DNA from: FEN-1099 sp964511015
GTDB taxonomy: Bacteria; Lernaellota; Lernaellaia; Lernaellales; Lernaellaceae
Direction of reading: 5' to 3'
Assembly (NCBI GenBank): GCA_964511015.1
Contig: CAZEDX010000007.1
Span: 23,266 to 87,265, forward strand
Length of the DNA: 64,000 nucleotides
In this document: positions 17,701 to 27,521 of the stretch, piece by piece
Numbering within the stretch: position 1 is the stretch's first letter
How the letters are laid out: each line of letters starts with the position of its first letter
Program-made: the position numbers and the translations under genes
Notes under the pieces: generated by a model
What the model saw: the letters and a program-made list of their open reading frames with translations, nothing else
Told to the model about the DNA's origin: nothing
The model's database searches: none

Positions 17701-18937
17701 GGTTGCAGCCCACCGCTTCCAGATAGCGCCATTCGCCACTCGTATGCTGTTGGCGGTATTCCACCCGCCGCACCGCGCCTGGTTCGCGCAAACCCGATTG
17801 AAAGACCTCCATCACTCCCGGCATATCGTCCGGGTGCATCTTTTCAAACGCGTTGCGGCCGATCCACGCCGAGGCCGGCAGGCCGGTCAGGGATTCGATC
17901 GGTTCGCTGACATAGAACGACACGCCGTTGGCGTCGAGTGTCGTCACTGCGTCGTTTGAGTTTTGAATCAGCAGCCGGAACCGAGCTTCGCTGGCGGCCA
18001 GTTTCTCTTCCGCGCGCCGGCGCTCGGTAATGTCTAGCGCCAGCGAACCGAAGCGGTAACCTTTGTCGGTTTTGATCGGAAAGACGACCTGCTGTATCTC
18101 AAGTCGTTCGCCTCGTCGGTTGACGATCGAGAAGTTGTCGCCACCGGCGAAGACAGGCTCGCCGGTGCGCAAGGCCTTTTGAATCGCCCGCCGGGCCGCT
18201 TCGCGTTTTTGCTCCACGTGCTCCCGGTCGATGAACATCTCGGCCAGTATGTCCCAGAGCGGTCGCCCCACTGTTTCCGCGCGGCTCATCCCCGACATTT
18301 TTTCCGAGGCGGCATTCCATTCGACCACCAGGCCATCCTCGTCCACGATGTGCACGGCCAGCGCCGAATGCTCGATGAAGGAACGCAGGATTTCCTCGCT
18401 GCGCTGAACGTTTTCCTCGGCGCGCTTGCGTGCCGTTACGTCGCGAGTGACCCCGATCAGCCCAATCGCCGTTCCTTGTTCGTCGCGCAGGAAACGAATG
18501 GTGTTTTCGGTCCAGATCATCGACCCGTCACGGCAATACTCTTCCAAAAGCAGTGTTCTCGTACGGTCTTTGGGAACGGTTGGGTCTTGCTCCAGCGCCA
18601 TCTCTTCTTGAAAAGCCGTAATCGCCACGGCCAGCGACTCGGGGGTCATGACCTCCGGTAGGGTCTGCTTCAGGGATTCCTCGACTGTATAGCCGCGCAT
18701 CCAAGCCACCGCCGGGCTCGAATACGTGAATTCCAGGTTCATATTGCAGATCCAGATCACATCGGTGGCGTTGTCCACCACGAGGCGGTACTTTTCGACC
18801 TCCGCCTGCAACTCGGCGACGCGTTGTTCCAATTGCGTCACGCGGCTGAGCTCCGCCTTTTTCGAAGTTCCAGGGTCGCGCTTGCTTTCAGTTTTCAGAT
18901 GGTTGGTCCTCTTTGGCGCGTCCAACTTTTCTTTCAT
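14705..18937 (-). CDS. hybrid sensor histidine kinase with five PAS, two GAF and a C-terminal receiver domain
   Basis: 1410-residue cytoplasmic sensor kinase without membrane segments. The order is a short coiled coil, PAS at about 50-170, PAS 180-300, PAS 315-430, GAF 440-600, PAS 610-730, GAF 745-900, PAS 915-1030, then HisKA with His1049 in GGVAHDFNNLLTG. The HATPase at about 1140-1270 has NLAVNARDAM and GKGTGLGLATVYG, and the receiver at 1288-1410 has Asp1341 in LLITDVIMPGMNG. The two GAF domains share the pattern (R)RRP...ND...GYPAGH/GMPTGH...GNK and look like an internal duplication. ATG 18937 is chosen because GGGAGACGG precedes it. No DNA-binding output partner lies beside it. Confidence 0.93.
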   Translation of the reverse strand: MKEKLDAPKRTNHLKTESKRDPGTSKKAELSRVTQLEQRVAELQAEVEKYRLVVDNATDVIWICNMNLEFTYSSPAVAWMRGYTVEESLKQTLPEVMTPESLAVAITAFQEEMALEQDPTVPKDRTRTLLLEEYCRDGSMIWTENTIRFLRDEQGTAIGLIGVTRDVTARKRAEENVQRSEEILRSFIEHSALAVHIVDEDGLVVEWNAASEKMSGMSRAETVGRPLWDILAEMFIDREHVEQKREAARRAIQKALRTGEPVFAGGDNFSIVNRRGERLEIQQVVFPIKTDKGYRFGSLALDITERRRAEEKLAASEARFRLLIQNSNDAVTTLDANGVSFYVSEPIESLTGLPASAWIGRNAFEKMHPDDMPGVMEVFQSGLREPGAVRRVEYRQQHTSGEWRYLEAVGCNLLDDPRVHAVVVNLRDITERKRTEKLMELRLHLTQYAATHTMPELLQETLDRVGDLTGSPIGFFHYVSEDQRSLSLQAWSSRTLREFCQADPSSRHYSIDQAGVWIDCVRERRPLIHNDVASLPNRRGMPTGHAEVVRELLVPIFRGERIVAVMGIGNKANDYTEKDLDTAAYAADIAWEVAERKRIEDAAREGDIMYRSLVENSPMGMHFYQLHDDGRLVFLGSNSAADHFVGLDHTQFVGKTIEEAFPSLIDTEIPARYRDAAAKGIPWSTEQMIYHDNKIAGVFEVRAFQTTPGKMVAVFTEISERRRAEEALRLNAERIEAMLHLNQMEDAPLAEITDYALEAIVRLTKSRIGYLAFYDADERILTMHSWSGSALAECAMVDKPIKYPIDTTGLWGEAVRQRRPIFTNDYQADNPWKRGYPAGHVHIKRHLNLPVFSGGRIVLVAGVGNKEEEYDDNDVNQITLIAEAMWKQIEHKRATEAVRESEERLRRITEQIPSLIFLTDTHGVITYASPAVNEMFRCTEAQMLGRMFTDFLPDEEIPRAMMAFRESMSSAQAVSDFRLTAKRFDGTTFHAELTASPAYKDGVMNGTLGVIRDITERKHAEQERAKLEAQLEQARKLESVGRLAGGVAHDFNNLLTGIMGNISLAMLDLTPGDPLSETLEEINKAAESAAGLTRQLLAFSRRQIVMPKHVSINHIVRNLQKMLRRLIGEDIELVTILPDGIGGALIDPGQVEQIVVNLAVNARDAMPDGGRLTIETSGVELDEAYCASHPDMLPGAYICLAISDTGRGMPPHVLDHIFEPFFTTKELGKGTGLGLATVYGIVKQNRGSVSAYSEVNHGTTFKVFLPRTAEAGEQESAPVRSAMLPGGRETIILVEDEAVVRDLGYKILERLGYKVLAFPSGTAALTAIAKDPHPIQLLITDVIMPGMNGRELADRLRNFYPGLRVLFTSGYTEDVIVHHGILENGINFVSKPFTPEMLATRVRSLLDEKP

Positions 18938-19050
18938 CCGTCTCCCGCCTCTAAGTCCATTCGGCCAATCTAACAATCAGCGAAAGCGAAAAGCAATCAA
19001 ACGTGCCGCGATCTTCCAATCATGCGGAGTTTGTTGCAGTGCCCCTAATT

Positions 19051-20064
19051 CTATAGGCGGACCGGAACCTGGGGGTAGGTGCGACGGTCGACGAACTCGG
19101 CCGCACAGCCGTGGTCGCTGGTCAATTCCGCGAGTTGACGGCCGGATTTGTCCAGCAAGGTCAGCCGGAGCGAGGCCACCTTGCTATTGTTACACCACAG
19201 TTTTTCTCCGTCGGGGTCGGTGTAGGTCACCGCGACCATTTCGTCGTCGCGGCAAACGATAGCGCCGACCGCATCCAACTCGTTGCTCGTCAAGTGAAAG
19301 GTCCAGTGGCCTAGATCCCAGCGACTGGCATTGGTGAGCCATTGCGCGGGCCGATTGAAGTAGTAGTCTCGCCCCCCGTGGCGCAGGTAGAACAGCTTGA
19401 AATGCGGACTGTTCAACGGCCCGAGGCGAATCTGCGCGTCGAGGCCTTCCCAGATGGCGTCCGGGTCTTCGCGGAAGGTGTTGCAGTGGCCCCACACCCA
19501 ACGATGCGCGTGCTTGGTGCCCCAGAGGTGCGTCTGCTGTCCTGGCGCGTTCTTCACGTTGATCTTCCGCCCGTTCGCGATGACCGTGCCCGAAAAACGC
19601 GCATGCACGTGAGGCGAGAGCCCTTTGGTTTTCGGAAAGGTGCCGGTGTAGAACGACTCGTGGGGGAAGTACCGATAGGTCGGTACGGTGGAGTCGAACG
19701 TCAGATTCCAGGACAGTCGATGGCCGGTCTGCTCGTCGGTCAACTGCGCGTGACAAGCATTCATTGTCAGTTCGGCGTCGGCGATGCCCACGCGAAAATG
19801 ATCGCGGCCGACCGCCAGCCGGTCGATTGGAAAACGGTTCTTGACCGCGAAGTTGTTGGTCGGCCGATCCACGTCGAAGAAGATGCCCCACAGCTCGCAA
19901 TACGGCTGGCCGACGCGTTCCCGCGGGCTGGTCAGCGTGTAGCGAATCCAGGCGGCGGTGCGGCTGGCGGCGTCGTTCCATTTCAGGTAGTAGACTTCGT
20001 ACCAGCCCCGGCGCCGGCCGTCCCACCGCAAGAGGTTGTCTTGTTCCCGCGCGTCCAGAGCCAT
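19051..20064 (-). CDS. AttH/CrtC-like (lipocalin-type) domain protein
   Basis: 337 residues, soluble, no signal peptide. Tryptophan- and glycine-rich beta sequence such as GWYEVYYLKWNDAASRTAAW, ELWGIFFD and THLWGTKHAHRWVWGHCN recalls the carotenoid hydratase (CrtC)/AttH/tocopherol-cyclase-like lipocalin superfamily, in which a twin beta-barrel binds a hydrophobic ligand. This is a resemblance judged by eye, and a hypothetical-protein label is the safe fallback. ATG at 20064 follows a GGAGGG ribosome binding site; a longer upstream reading frame overlaps the neighbouring gene and is not used. It is the last of three minus-strand genes that look co-transcribed. Confidence 0.6.
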   Translation of the reverse strand: MALDAREQDNLLRWDGRRRGWYEVYYLKWNDAASRTAAWIRYTLTSPRERVGQPYCELWGIFFDVDRPTNNFAVKNRFPIDRLAVGRDHFRVGIADAELTMNACHAQLTDEQTGHRLSWNLTFDSTVPTYRYFPHESFYTGTFPKTKGLSPHVHARFSGTVIANGRKINVKNAPGQQTHLWGTKHAHRWVWGHCNTFREDPDAIWEGLDAQIRLGPLNSPHFKLFYLRHGGRDYYFNRPAQWLTNASRWDLGHWTFHLTSNELDAVGAIVCRDDEMVAVTYTDPDGEKLWCNNSKVASLRLTLLDKSGRQLAELTSDHGCAAEFVDRRTYPQVPVRL

Positions 20065-20084
20065 GATCCCTCCCTTGCGTCCGT

Positions 20085-20573
20085 TTAACGCGGTGGCAGC
20101 GACCGCAGCCAACCGCTCAGCCAGCGGCACAACGCATCGTCGGGCAGACGCGACAGCGTGAACAACGCCCCGTCGCGGTTGCCGGTCGCCAATTGCGCTA
20201 GCGCCAGTGCGCGCACTTCGTCGCGCGCATAGCGCGAAGCGACGGCCGCCAATTCGCGTCGCCGGATCTCCTCGGCCGACAAGCGCCCGCACCAGGCGGC
20301 CAGCTCGCCGGCGATCTCGGTCTTGCCCGCCAAATCTTTGTTTTGCAGATAGTGCTGCATCGCCTTGGTATACAGGGCCTGGGCCTGCCCAAACGCTCGG
20401 CAATCGCCGCCGATGCCGCGCACCATCGCCGCATCGGCCGCGTACACGTGCTGCCGCTCGGTCTCCCGATGGCCGACTTGCAGGCGAACGCCCAGCGCGA
20501 ACAAGGCGGCCAGCACCAGCAGCGATATCAGACCGACGACGATGTTGCGGCGGCGATCGGACTCAACTGGCAT
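20085..20573 (-). CDS. small single-pass membrane protein, unknown function
   Basis: 162 residues. A basic N terminus (MPVESDRRRN) is followed by one membrane helix (IVVGLISLLVLAALFALGV, about 11-29), so the rest probably faces the periplasm. That domain is alanine-rich and helical, with two cysteines (DCRAF, WCGRLS) that could pair, and looks like a short TPR/HEAT-type repeat region. I do not recognise a family. It starts 4 bases after the TVP38-family gene stop and ends 20 bases before the CrtC-like gene, so the three form an operon. Confidence 0.7.
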   Translation of the reverse strand: MPVESDRRRNIVVGLISLLVLAALFALGVRLQVGHRETERQHVYAADAAMVRGIGGDCRAFGQAQALYTKAMQHYLQNKDLAGKTEIAGELAAWCGRLSAEEIRRRELAAVASRYARDEVRALALAQLATGNRDGALFTLSRLPDDALCRWLSGWLRSLPPR

Positions 20574-20577
20574 GGGC

Positions 20578-21261
20578 TTAATCCTCGTGGCGCTTGCGTC
20601 GGCGAGTGTACCACCACAAGCCGCCCAGCACGACCACGACGAACACCGTCGAGAACAGGAAGAACTGCCAGGTGGTCACCCCGCGCGCCGTCAGTTCCGC
20701 GGCTAGCTTGGTGAACAGCAACTGATAGAAAGCGGTGCGCACCAGCATGCCGAGCGCGCTGCCGGCGAAGTAAGGCCCGAAGCGCAGTTCCACCAGGCCC
20801 GCCGCGAAGTTGAAATGGCGGTAGGGCGTGACCGGCAGAATGCGCAACCAGGTGATCGTTTTCCAATCGGCGCGTTGCAGCTTTTCGTTGAAGCGCGCGA
20901 GATGGCGTCCCAGGAGTTGGTCGATCAAGTCCTTGCCCGCCAGCCGCGACAGGGCGAAGCTCGCCGCCGCCGCAGTCATTTCACCGACCCAGATAATCAC
21001 GGTGCTGCCGACAAAACCGAACACCTGCGCCCCGGCGATCTTGAGAATGTCGCGCAACGGCACCGGCACGATCGAGATCAGCGCATAGACCAACGCCAGC
21101 AACGCGCCGGACAGTAGCGGATCGAACGAACGCAGATAGGCGGAGACAGCGGCGAAGGTGTAGTTGTATCGTCGGGCCAAAAGACCCAAAATGACCAAAG
21201 CGGCGACGGCCACTACGAATTTCGCCGCCGCTTTCAACAACCGCCGCGGGTGCTCCTTCAT
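20578..21261 (-). CDS. TVP38/TMEM64-family (VTT domain) membrane protein
   Basis: 227-residue integral membrane protein with about five or six helices. The VTT/DedA-like core is visible as VPLRDILKIAGAQVFGFVGSTVI followed by SFALSRLAGKDLIDQLLG, then an amphipathic re-entrant region and TWLRILPVTPYRHFNFAAGL (the conserved R..P..P..H/N segment). Family members are implicated in lipid scrambling or polyprenyl-phosphate recycling; the substrate here is unknown. ATG at 21261 overlaps the open frame of the divergent glycosyltransferase gene, so the two share a very short control region. Confidence 0.88.
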   Translation of the reverse strand: MKEHPRRLLKAAAKFVVAVAALVILGLLARRYNYTFAAVSAYLRSFDPLLSGALLALVYALISIVPVPLRDILKIAGAQVFGFVGSTVIIWVGEMTAAAASFALSRLAGKDLIDQLLGRHLARFNEKLQRADWKTITWLRILPVTPYRHFNFAAGLVELRFGPYFAGSALGMLVRTAFYQLLFTKLAAELTARGVTTWQFFLFSTVFVVVVLGGLWWYTRRRKRHED

Positions 21262-22551
21262 GGGGCACTAGCATTAGCACAGCGGCGCGTAAATGCAACG
21301 AAGCACCGACGGAGACGGGCCATTCGGCTGCTGCTGGCGTCCAACCGCTATTTTTTGTCCGGGGGGCCGGAACGCTACCTGTTCGCGGTCAGCTCCTGGT
21401 TGGCGGCGCGCGGTCATGAGGTCGTGCCGTTCGCGCTGCGCTATGCGCGCAACGAACCGACGCCCGCCGCGGCCTACTTTCCGCCGCCGCCGCTCGACGA
21501 CCAATTCGTGCTGCACGGTGACCGCCGGTTGAGCCTCGGTGAAAAGCTGCGGCTCGCCGCGCGTGTCGTCCGCGACCGGGAGGTGTACGACGCCACCGCG
21601 CGCGTGCTGCGCGAGCGCCGCATCAACGTGGTCTACGCGCTGCAGACCGCGCATTACCTGTATCCGGATCTCGTCCTGGCCGCGCGCGACGCGGGTGTGC
21701 CGGTGGTGATGCGTTTGTCCGACTACCAGATGGTCTGCCCGGCCTACCATTGCCTCCGCACGGGCCGGCCGTGTTTCGACTGCCGCGACAGTCTGCTGCC
21801 GGCGTTGGTGCACCGCTGCCTGAAAAACTCCCTCGCCATCACCGGCACCCGGGTGGCGGCGATGGTCTATGCGCGCGCGAAGGGAGCGCCGCAAGCGGTG
21901 GCGCGTTACCTCGCGCCGAGCCGGTTTCTGATCGACACGATGGCCGCCGGCGGCTTTGACCGGGCGCGCTTACGGCACCTGCTGACACCGCTGGCGCTGC
22001 CACCTGATCCGGGCCCGCCACCGGCCGACGGACCGCTGCTGTACGTGGGCGGCCTCACCGAAGCCAAGGGTGTGCGCGTCGCGCTGGAAGCCGTGCGCGG
22101 CACCGGCCGGCGGCTATTGCTGGCCGGCGACCCGAATACTCCGGACGCGCGGGCGCTGCAGCAGGCGGTGGGCGAGGTGCCGGAAGCGGAATTCGTCGGC
22201 TTCACCACCGGCGACGCGCTTGACGCCCTGTACGCGCGCTCGAGCGCGGTGCTGGTGCCGTCGCTGTGGTGGGAAAACGTGCCGCACACGGCGCTGGAGG
22301 CGATGGCGCGCCGGCGGCCGGTGCTGGCCAGCGCGCACGGCAGCCTGCCCGAAATCGTTCGCGACGGACAGACCGGCTTGTTGGTTCCGCCCGGCAATGT
22401 CGCGGCGTGGCGCGAGGCGATTGCGCGGCTCGCGGAGCCGGGGCTGGCCGATCGGCTCGGTCGCACCGGCCGTGCCATGGTTGCCGCCGAGCACGACCCG
22501 CAACGCCATGTCCAGCGGTTGGAAGGCATCTTGCAAGAGGTGCGCTCGTGA
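21250..22551 (+). CDS. glycosyltransferase family 4 (GT-B)
   Basis: Retaining GT-B glycosyltransferase transferring a sugar from a nucleotide donor. The N-terminal acceptor domain starts RLLLASNRYFLSGGPERYLF. The C-terminal donor domain has GPLLYVGGLTEAKGVRVALEA, then LVPSLWWENVPHTALEAMA with the EX7E-type donor-binding segment, and GQTGLLVPPGNVAAW. The start is uncertain. The only canonical in-frame start is GTG at 21250, inside the divergent gene and without a ribosome binding site. The family's natural N terminus falls on an ATT at 21322 preceded by GGAGA with good spacing. It overlaps the next gene by GTGA. Confidence 0.9.
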   Translation: MLLHGALALAQRRVNATKHRRRRAIRLLLASNRYFLSGGPERYLFAVSSWLAARGHEVVPFALRYARNEPTPAAAYFPPPPLDDQFVLHGDRRLSLGEKLRLAARVVRDREVYDATARVLRERRINVVYALQTAHYLYPDLVLAARDAGVPVVMRLSDYQMVCPAYHCLRTGRPCFDCRDSLLPALVHRCLKNSLAITGTRVAAMVYARAKGAPQAVARYLAPSRFLIDTMAAGGFDRARLRHLLTPLALPPDPGPPPADGPLLYVGGLTEAKGVRVALEAVRGTGRRLLLAGDPNTPDARALQQAVGEVPEAEFVGFTTGDALDALYARSSAVLVPSLWWENVPHTALEAMARRRPVLASAHGSLPEIVRDGQTGLLVPPGNVAAWREAIARLAEPGLADRLGRTGRAMVAAEHDPQRHVQRLEGILQEVRS

Positions 22552-24143
22552 AGAAGCACCGCTTTTTGGCCGCGCTGGTTATCCTGCACCTGGCGATCAC
22601 CGGCGCGCTGGCGCTGTTCAATCCGCACGCGTTGCTGATCGATGATGCCTACTACACCCTGACCATCGCGCGAAACATTGCGACCGGACAGGGCATCACC
22701 TATGGCGGCTTCCCCACCAACGGATTCCAACCGTTGTACGCCTTCGTCACAGCGCCGCTGTTGGGGCTGTTGCCCGGCTATCCCGACCTGTGCCTGCGCT
22801 TGGTGCTTTTGTTGATGACAATCTGTTCTGCCGCGTTGCTGGTGGTGATCTATCGGCTGGCCGAGCGCTTGGCCGGGCCGCATGCCGCCGCGATCGCCGG
22901 CCTGCTGTACGCCGCCAATGCCACGCTGATCGGCCAGCTCATGAGCGGGCTGGAAACGCCGCTGCACGGGCTGCTGTTCTGGGGCTTCGTTGCCCTGTAC
23001 CTGCGCTGGCGCGACACCGATGCGGTTCGGCAACTGGCCGAGCTGGGCGTGCTGCTGGCACTGACCGCCTACGCGCGCTTCGACACGGTCTTTCTGTTTC
23101 TCGCCGTCGGTGTCGATCTGGTCAACCGCGATTCACGCCGGCCGGCGCGGTTCATCCGGCGGGGGCTGTCGTTGTTCGGGCCGGCGCTCGCCTTGCTGGC
23201 GCCGTGGTTCGTCTGGTGCCGGGTCACCTTTGGCACCTTCGCGCAATCAAGCGGCGAGTTCCATCGTTGGCGCGGCCTGGTGCGGCAGGATCTGCCCGAC
23301 TCGCTGCTGGGCATGTTGCAATTCGGCCTGGCGAAGCTGGTCAGTCTCGGCGTGAAGTTGCCGTTGGAGGCTGTCGGGTGGGAAGGCGCGTCGCGCACGG
23401 CCGTCGGCCGGCTGCTCGGCATCGACCGGCCGCAGACCGGGTTGCTGATCGAACTGGCCCGCCAGCGGCCGTTGGTCGCGGGACTGTTGTCGACGGCGCT
23501 GGTGGGGCTGCTTTGGCTGGCCATCCGCCACGGGCGCGCGGGCTGGCGCAACCTGCGTCAATTGTCGCCGTTGTCGTTTCTGTGGCCGACGCTCGCCGGC
23601 GCCGCGGTCTACTACCCGCTGTACCAGCTGAACTACTCGATGCGCCACTTCTTCCCCTACGGCGTCGGCATGGTGATGGTGGTGGCGGTGTTCGCCGCCG
23701 GGGTGTTAGGTTCATGGCCGGCAAATCGCGCGCTGCGCGCTGCGCTGGCGGTCTTATTGCTGGCGGCAACGGCCGGGCCGGGGCTCGGGGTTTGGATCAC
23801 CAATGCCGATGACCGTGTGCCGCGCCGGTTGATCGCCACGTTGGAGATGGCCACTCCCGCCGGTTCACGGATCGGCTACACCGATTGCGGCGTGTTCGGC
23901 TACTACGTGCGCGGCCGGACGATCGTCAACCTTGACGGCATTCTGAACTTCGAGGCGCAGCGCGAGATGCGCGCAGGCGACATCGGCGCGTACCTGCTGC
24001 GCCATCGCATCCAGTACGTGTTGTACCTGCATAACTTCCGCGCCGAATTCGCTCAGCAGTGGGACGAAACCATTGCTCCGCGCGCCTTGCCGGTGGCGCC
24101 CACCGACTGGATCTATCGGATGGTCGGGCCGCCCGGTTCGTAG
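22548..24143 (+). CDS. GT-C-type integral membrane glycosyltransferase (ArnT/PMT-like)
   Basis: 531 residues with about ten or more membrane helices. The first loop has LLIDDAYYTLTIARNIATGQG, with the adjacent acidic residues and RN(I) typical of the catalytic loop in GT-C enzymes, which use polyprenyl-phosphate-linked sugars on the periplasmic side. The C-terminal ~110 residues are soluble (PRRLIATLEMATPAGSRIGY, then a NLDG motif). GTG at 22548 overlaps the preceding stop by 4 bases. The reading frame stays open further upstream, but that extension is antisense-like and overlaps the GT4 gene. The pair probably acts in surface glycan assembly. Confidence 0.82.
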   Translation: MKKHRFLAALVILHLAITGALALFNPHALLIDDAYYTLTIARNIATGQGITYGGFPTNGFQPLYAFVTAPLLGLLPGYPDLCLRLVLLLMTICSAALLVVIYRLAERLAGPHAAAIAGLLYAANATLIGQLMSGLETPLHGLLFWGFVALYLRWRDTDAVRQLAELGVLLALTAYARFDTVFLFLAVGVDLVNRDSRRPARFIRRGLSLFGPALALLAPWFVWCRVTFGTFAQSSGEFHRWRGLVRQDLPDSLLGMLQFGLAKLVSLGVKLPLEAVGWEGASRTAVGRLLGIDRPQTGLLIELARQRPLVAGLLSTALVGLLWLAIRHGRAGWRNLRQLSPLSFLWPTLAGAAVYYPLYQLNYSMRHFFPYGVGMVMVVAVFAAGVLGSWPANRALRAALAVLLLAATAGPGLGVWITNADDRVPRRLIATLEMATPAGSRIGYTDCGVFGYYVRGRTIVNLDGILNFEAQREMRAGDIGAYLLRHRIQYVLYLHNFRAEFAQQWDETIAPRALPVAPTDWIYRMVGPPGS

Positions 24144-24189
24144 TCCGACGCGCCGCCGGGCGCGATTCGATCTCCGGCCGCCGATGCGC

Positions 24190-24195
24190 TACAAT
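24190..24195 (+). promoter_or_regulatory. candidate -10 element for a leaderless kinase mRNA
   Basis: TACAAT lies 8 bases before the ATG at 24204, so transcription from it would begin at or very near the start codon. The -35 position is poor (TTCGAT at 18-base spacing). There is no Shine-Dalgarno sequence before this ATG. Confidence 0.3.
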
Positions 24196-24203
24196 GCCGC
24201 CCG

Positions 24204-26059
24204 ATGAGTCGTATTCTTTTCGAGCCGAAACAGCGCCTCCTGCTGCGCATTACCGTTGCCTTCGCGATGGTACTCGCGTTGCAGGCCGGCCTGTCGACCT
24301 ACCTGGTGCTCGACGCGATGAAGCGCACGCTGCAACGCCGGCTGCACGCCAAGCTGCTGCACGTGGGCACCATCGGCGTGAACGATCCGGCGTTGCCGCC
24401 GACGTTGGACGTCCGCTCCGACGATCCGCACGCGATGCGCAAAATCGAAGCGACCACCGAGTCATTGCGCCGGCTGGTCACCATGGCCGACGTGCGCAAC
24501 GCGTATCTCTACCGCATGCAGGGCCAACGCTTCATCTATCTGGCCGGCACCATCGACACCGGCCGGCCGCTGCCGGTGCCGCGCATTAACCGCAAGGCCA
24601 TGCAGCGGCTGGCGGCCGGTTCGCCGACCACCTTCGGCCCGTACCCCGACATCGACGGCGCGCTGATCATCACCGCCTATATGCCGATCATGGTCGGCGA
24701 CCAGTTGCAGGGCGTGCTCACGATCGAAGACCTGGCGACCGACTTCGCGGTGATGACCCAGTTGCGTAAACAGCTCATGCTGATCACCGCGCTGGGGTTT
24801 GTCATCGTGGTCGCGGTGTCGTTCTTCACCGCCAGCACGATCGTCAAGCCGATTCGCCGGCTGGTGTCGGCCGCCGCGTTGATCGGGCAGGGCGAGTTCA
24901 ACACGCGCTTCAAGGTGCGCAGCACCGACGAGATCAATTTCCTGGGCCAGACGATCAACGACATGGCCGAAGACATTCAGGCCCGCGATGCGCAGATCCG
25001 CCACATGAACGAGGCGGCGCTGGCCGACGCGCAGCAGCTCTACCAGCACGTCCTGCGCGCGATGATCTCCGGCATTCTGACCGCCGACCTGAACGGCATG
25101 GTGACCAGCGAAAACCCCGCGGCCGAGAAATTCCTCGGTCCGCGCAAGCACCAGAAAGAGACGATGAGCGAGCGCCTGGCCGCGCATCCGGACCTGTTGT
25201 CGATCTGGCGCCGGGGCAAGCCGATCGCCAACCAGCCGGTGGTGCTGCGCACCCCGGAAGGCGAACTCAACATCGAAGCGACATTGCAGCCGCTGACCGA
25301 CCACATGAAGAAGCCGATGGGTTTCAGCCTGTCACTGGTCGACCGCACCGAAGAACACCGGCTGCAGAAGGAACTGACCATGCGCGAGCGCCTGGCCGCG
25401 TTGGGCGAACTGGCGGCCGGCATCGCGCACGAGATCCGCAATCCGCTCAACGGCATCGAGCTGTTGCTCGGCCTGGTGCAGGAAGACCTGTTGGAAAAGG
25501 GCATGCTCGACGAGCGGTTCACGCGCATCCACGACGAGGTGGCCCGCCTGAACGTCATTCTGACCGACTTCTTGCTGTTCGCTCGGCCCAAGCCGATGGA
25601 GCCGGAGTCGTCGAACCTGGTCGACCTGGTCGAAGACGCGGTGGCGTTGGTGACCGCCGACATCGAAGAAAAGAAGATCGAGGTCACGCGCGAATTCGCC
25701 GCCGCGGTGCCCAATACCATGCTCGACCCGGCCGCCGTCCGGCGCGCGCTGGTCAACCTGCTGAAGAACGCCTGTCAGGCGATGGACGCCGGCGGCCATC
25801 TGTGGCTCAGCGTGCGCGGCCCCGCGGAAACCAACGAAGGCTTCCAGATCGAAATCCGCGACAACGGCCCGGGCATCAAAGAGGAAGTGCGGGACCGGCT
25901 GTTCCATCCGTTCGTGACGACCAAGGGCAACGGCACCGGCCTGGGCCTGTCGATCGTGCACAAGACGATCATCAGTCACAACGGCTCGATTCACTGCTAC
26001 AATCATCCGGCGGGCGGCGCATGCTTCGTCGTCCAGTTGCCTTATACGGAGGTGGCGTA

Positions 26060-26060
<1 letters not shown>
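24204..26060 (+). CDS. membrane sensor histidine kinase (HAMP-PAS-HisKA-HATPase)
   Basis: 618 residues. Membrane helix at about 12-34, periplasmic sensor domain to about 190, second helix near 191-213 (LITALGFVIVVAVSFFTAS). Next are a HAMP linker (IVKPIRRLVSAAALIGQGEF) and a PAS domain at about 280-385. The dimerisation/phosphoacceptor domain has His409 in AAGIAHEIRNPLNG, and the ATPase domain has NLLKNACQAM, IRDNGPGI and NGTGLGLSIVHK. The architecture matches AtoS/ZraS-type kinases. Its TAA shares one base with the ATG of the sigma-54 regulator, so the two form a two-component pair. The signal sensed is not readable from sequence. Confidence 0.93.
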
Positions 26061-27448
<1,388 letters not shown>

Positions 27449-27521
27449 TCCCCCCGCTCCCCCTGCTGGACCTCCAGCGCCAGACTTTCTATCATTCGGC
27501 CATAAACGCCGGAGATAGACT

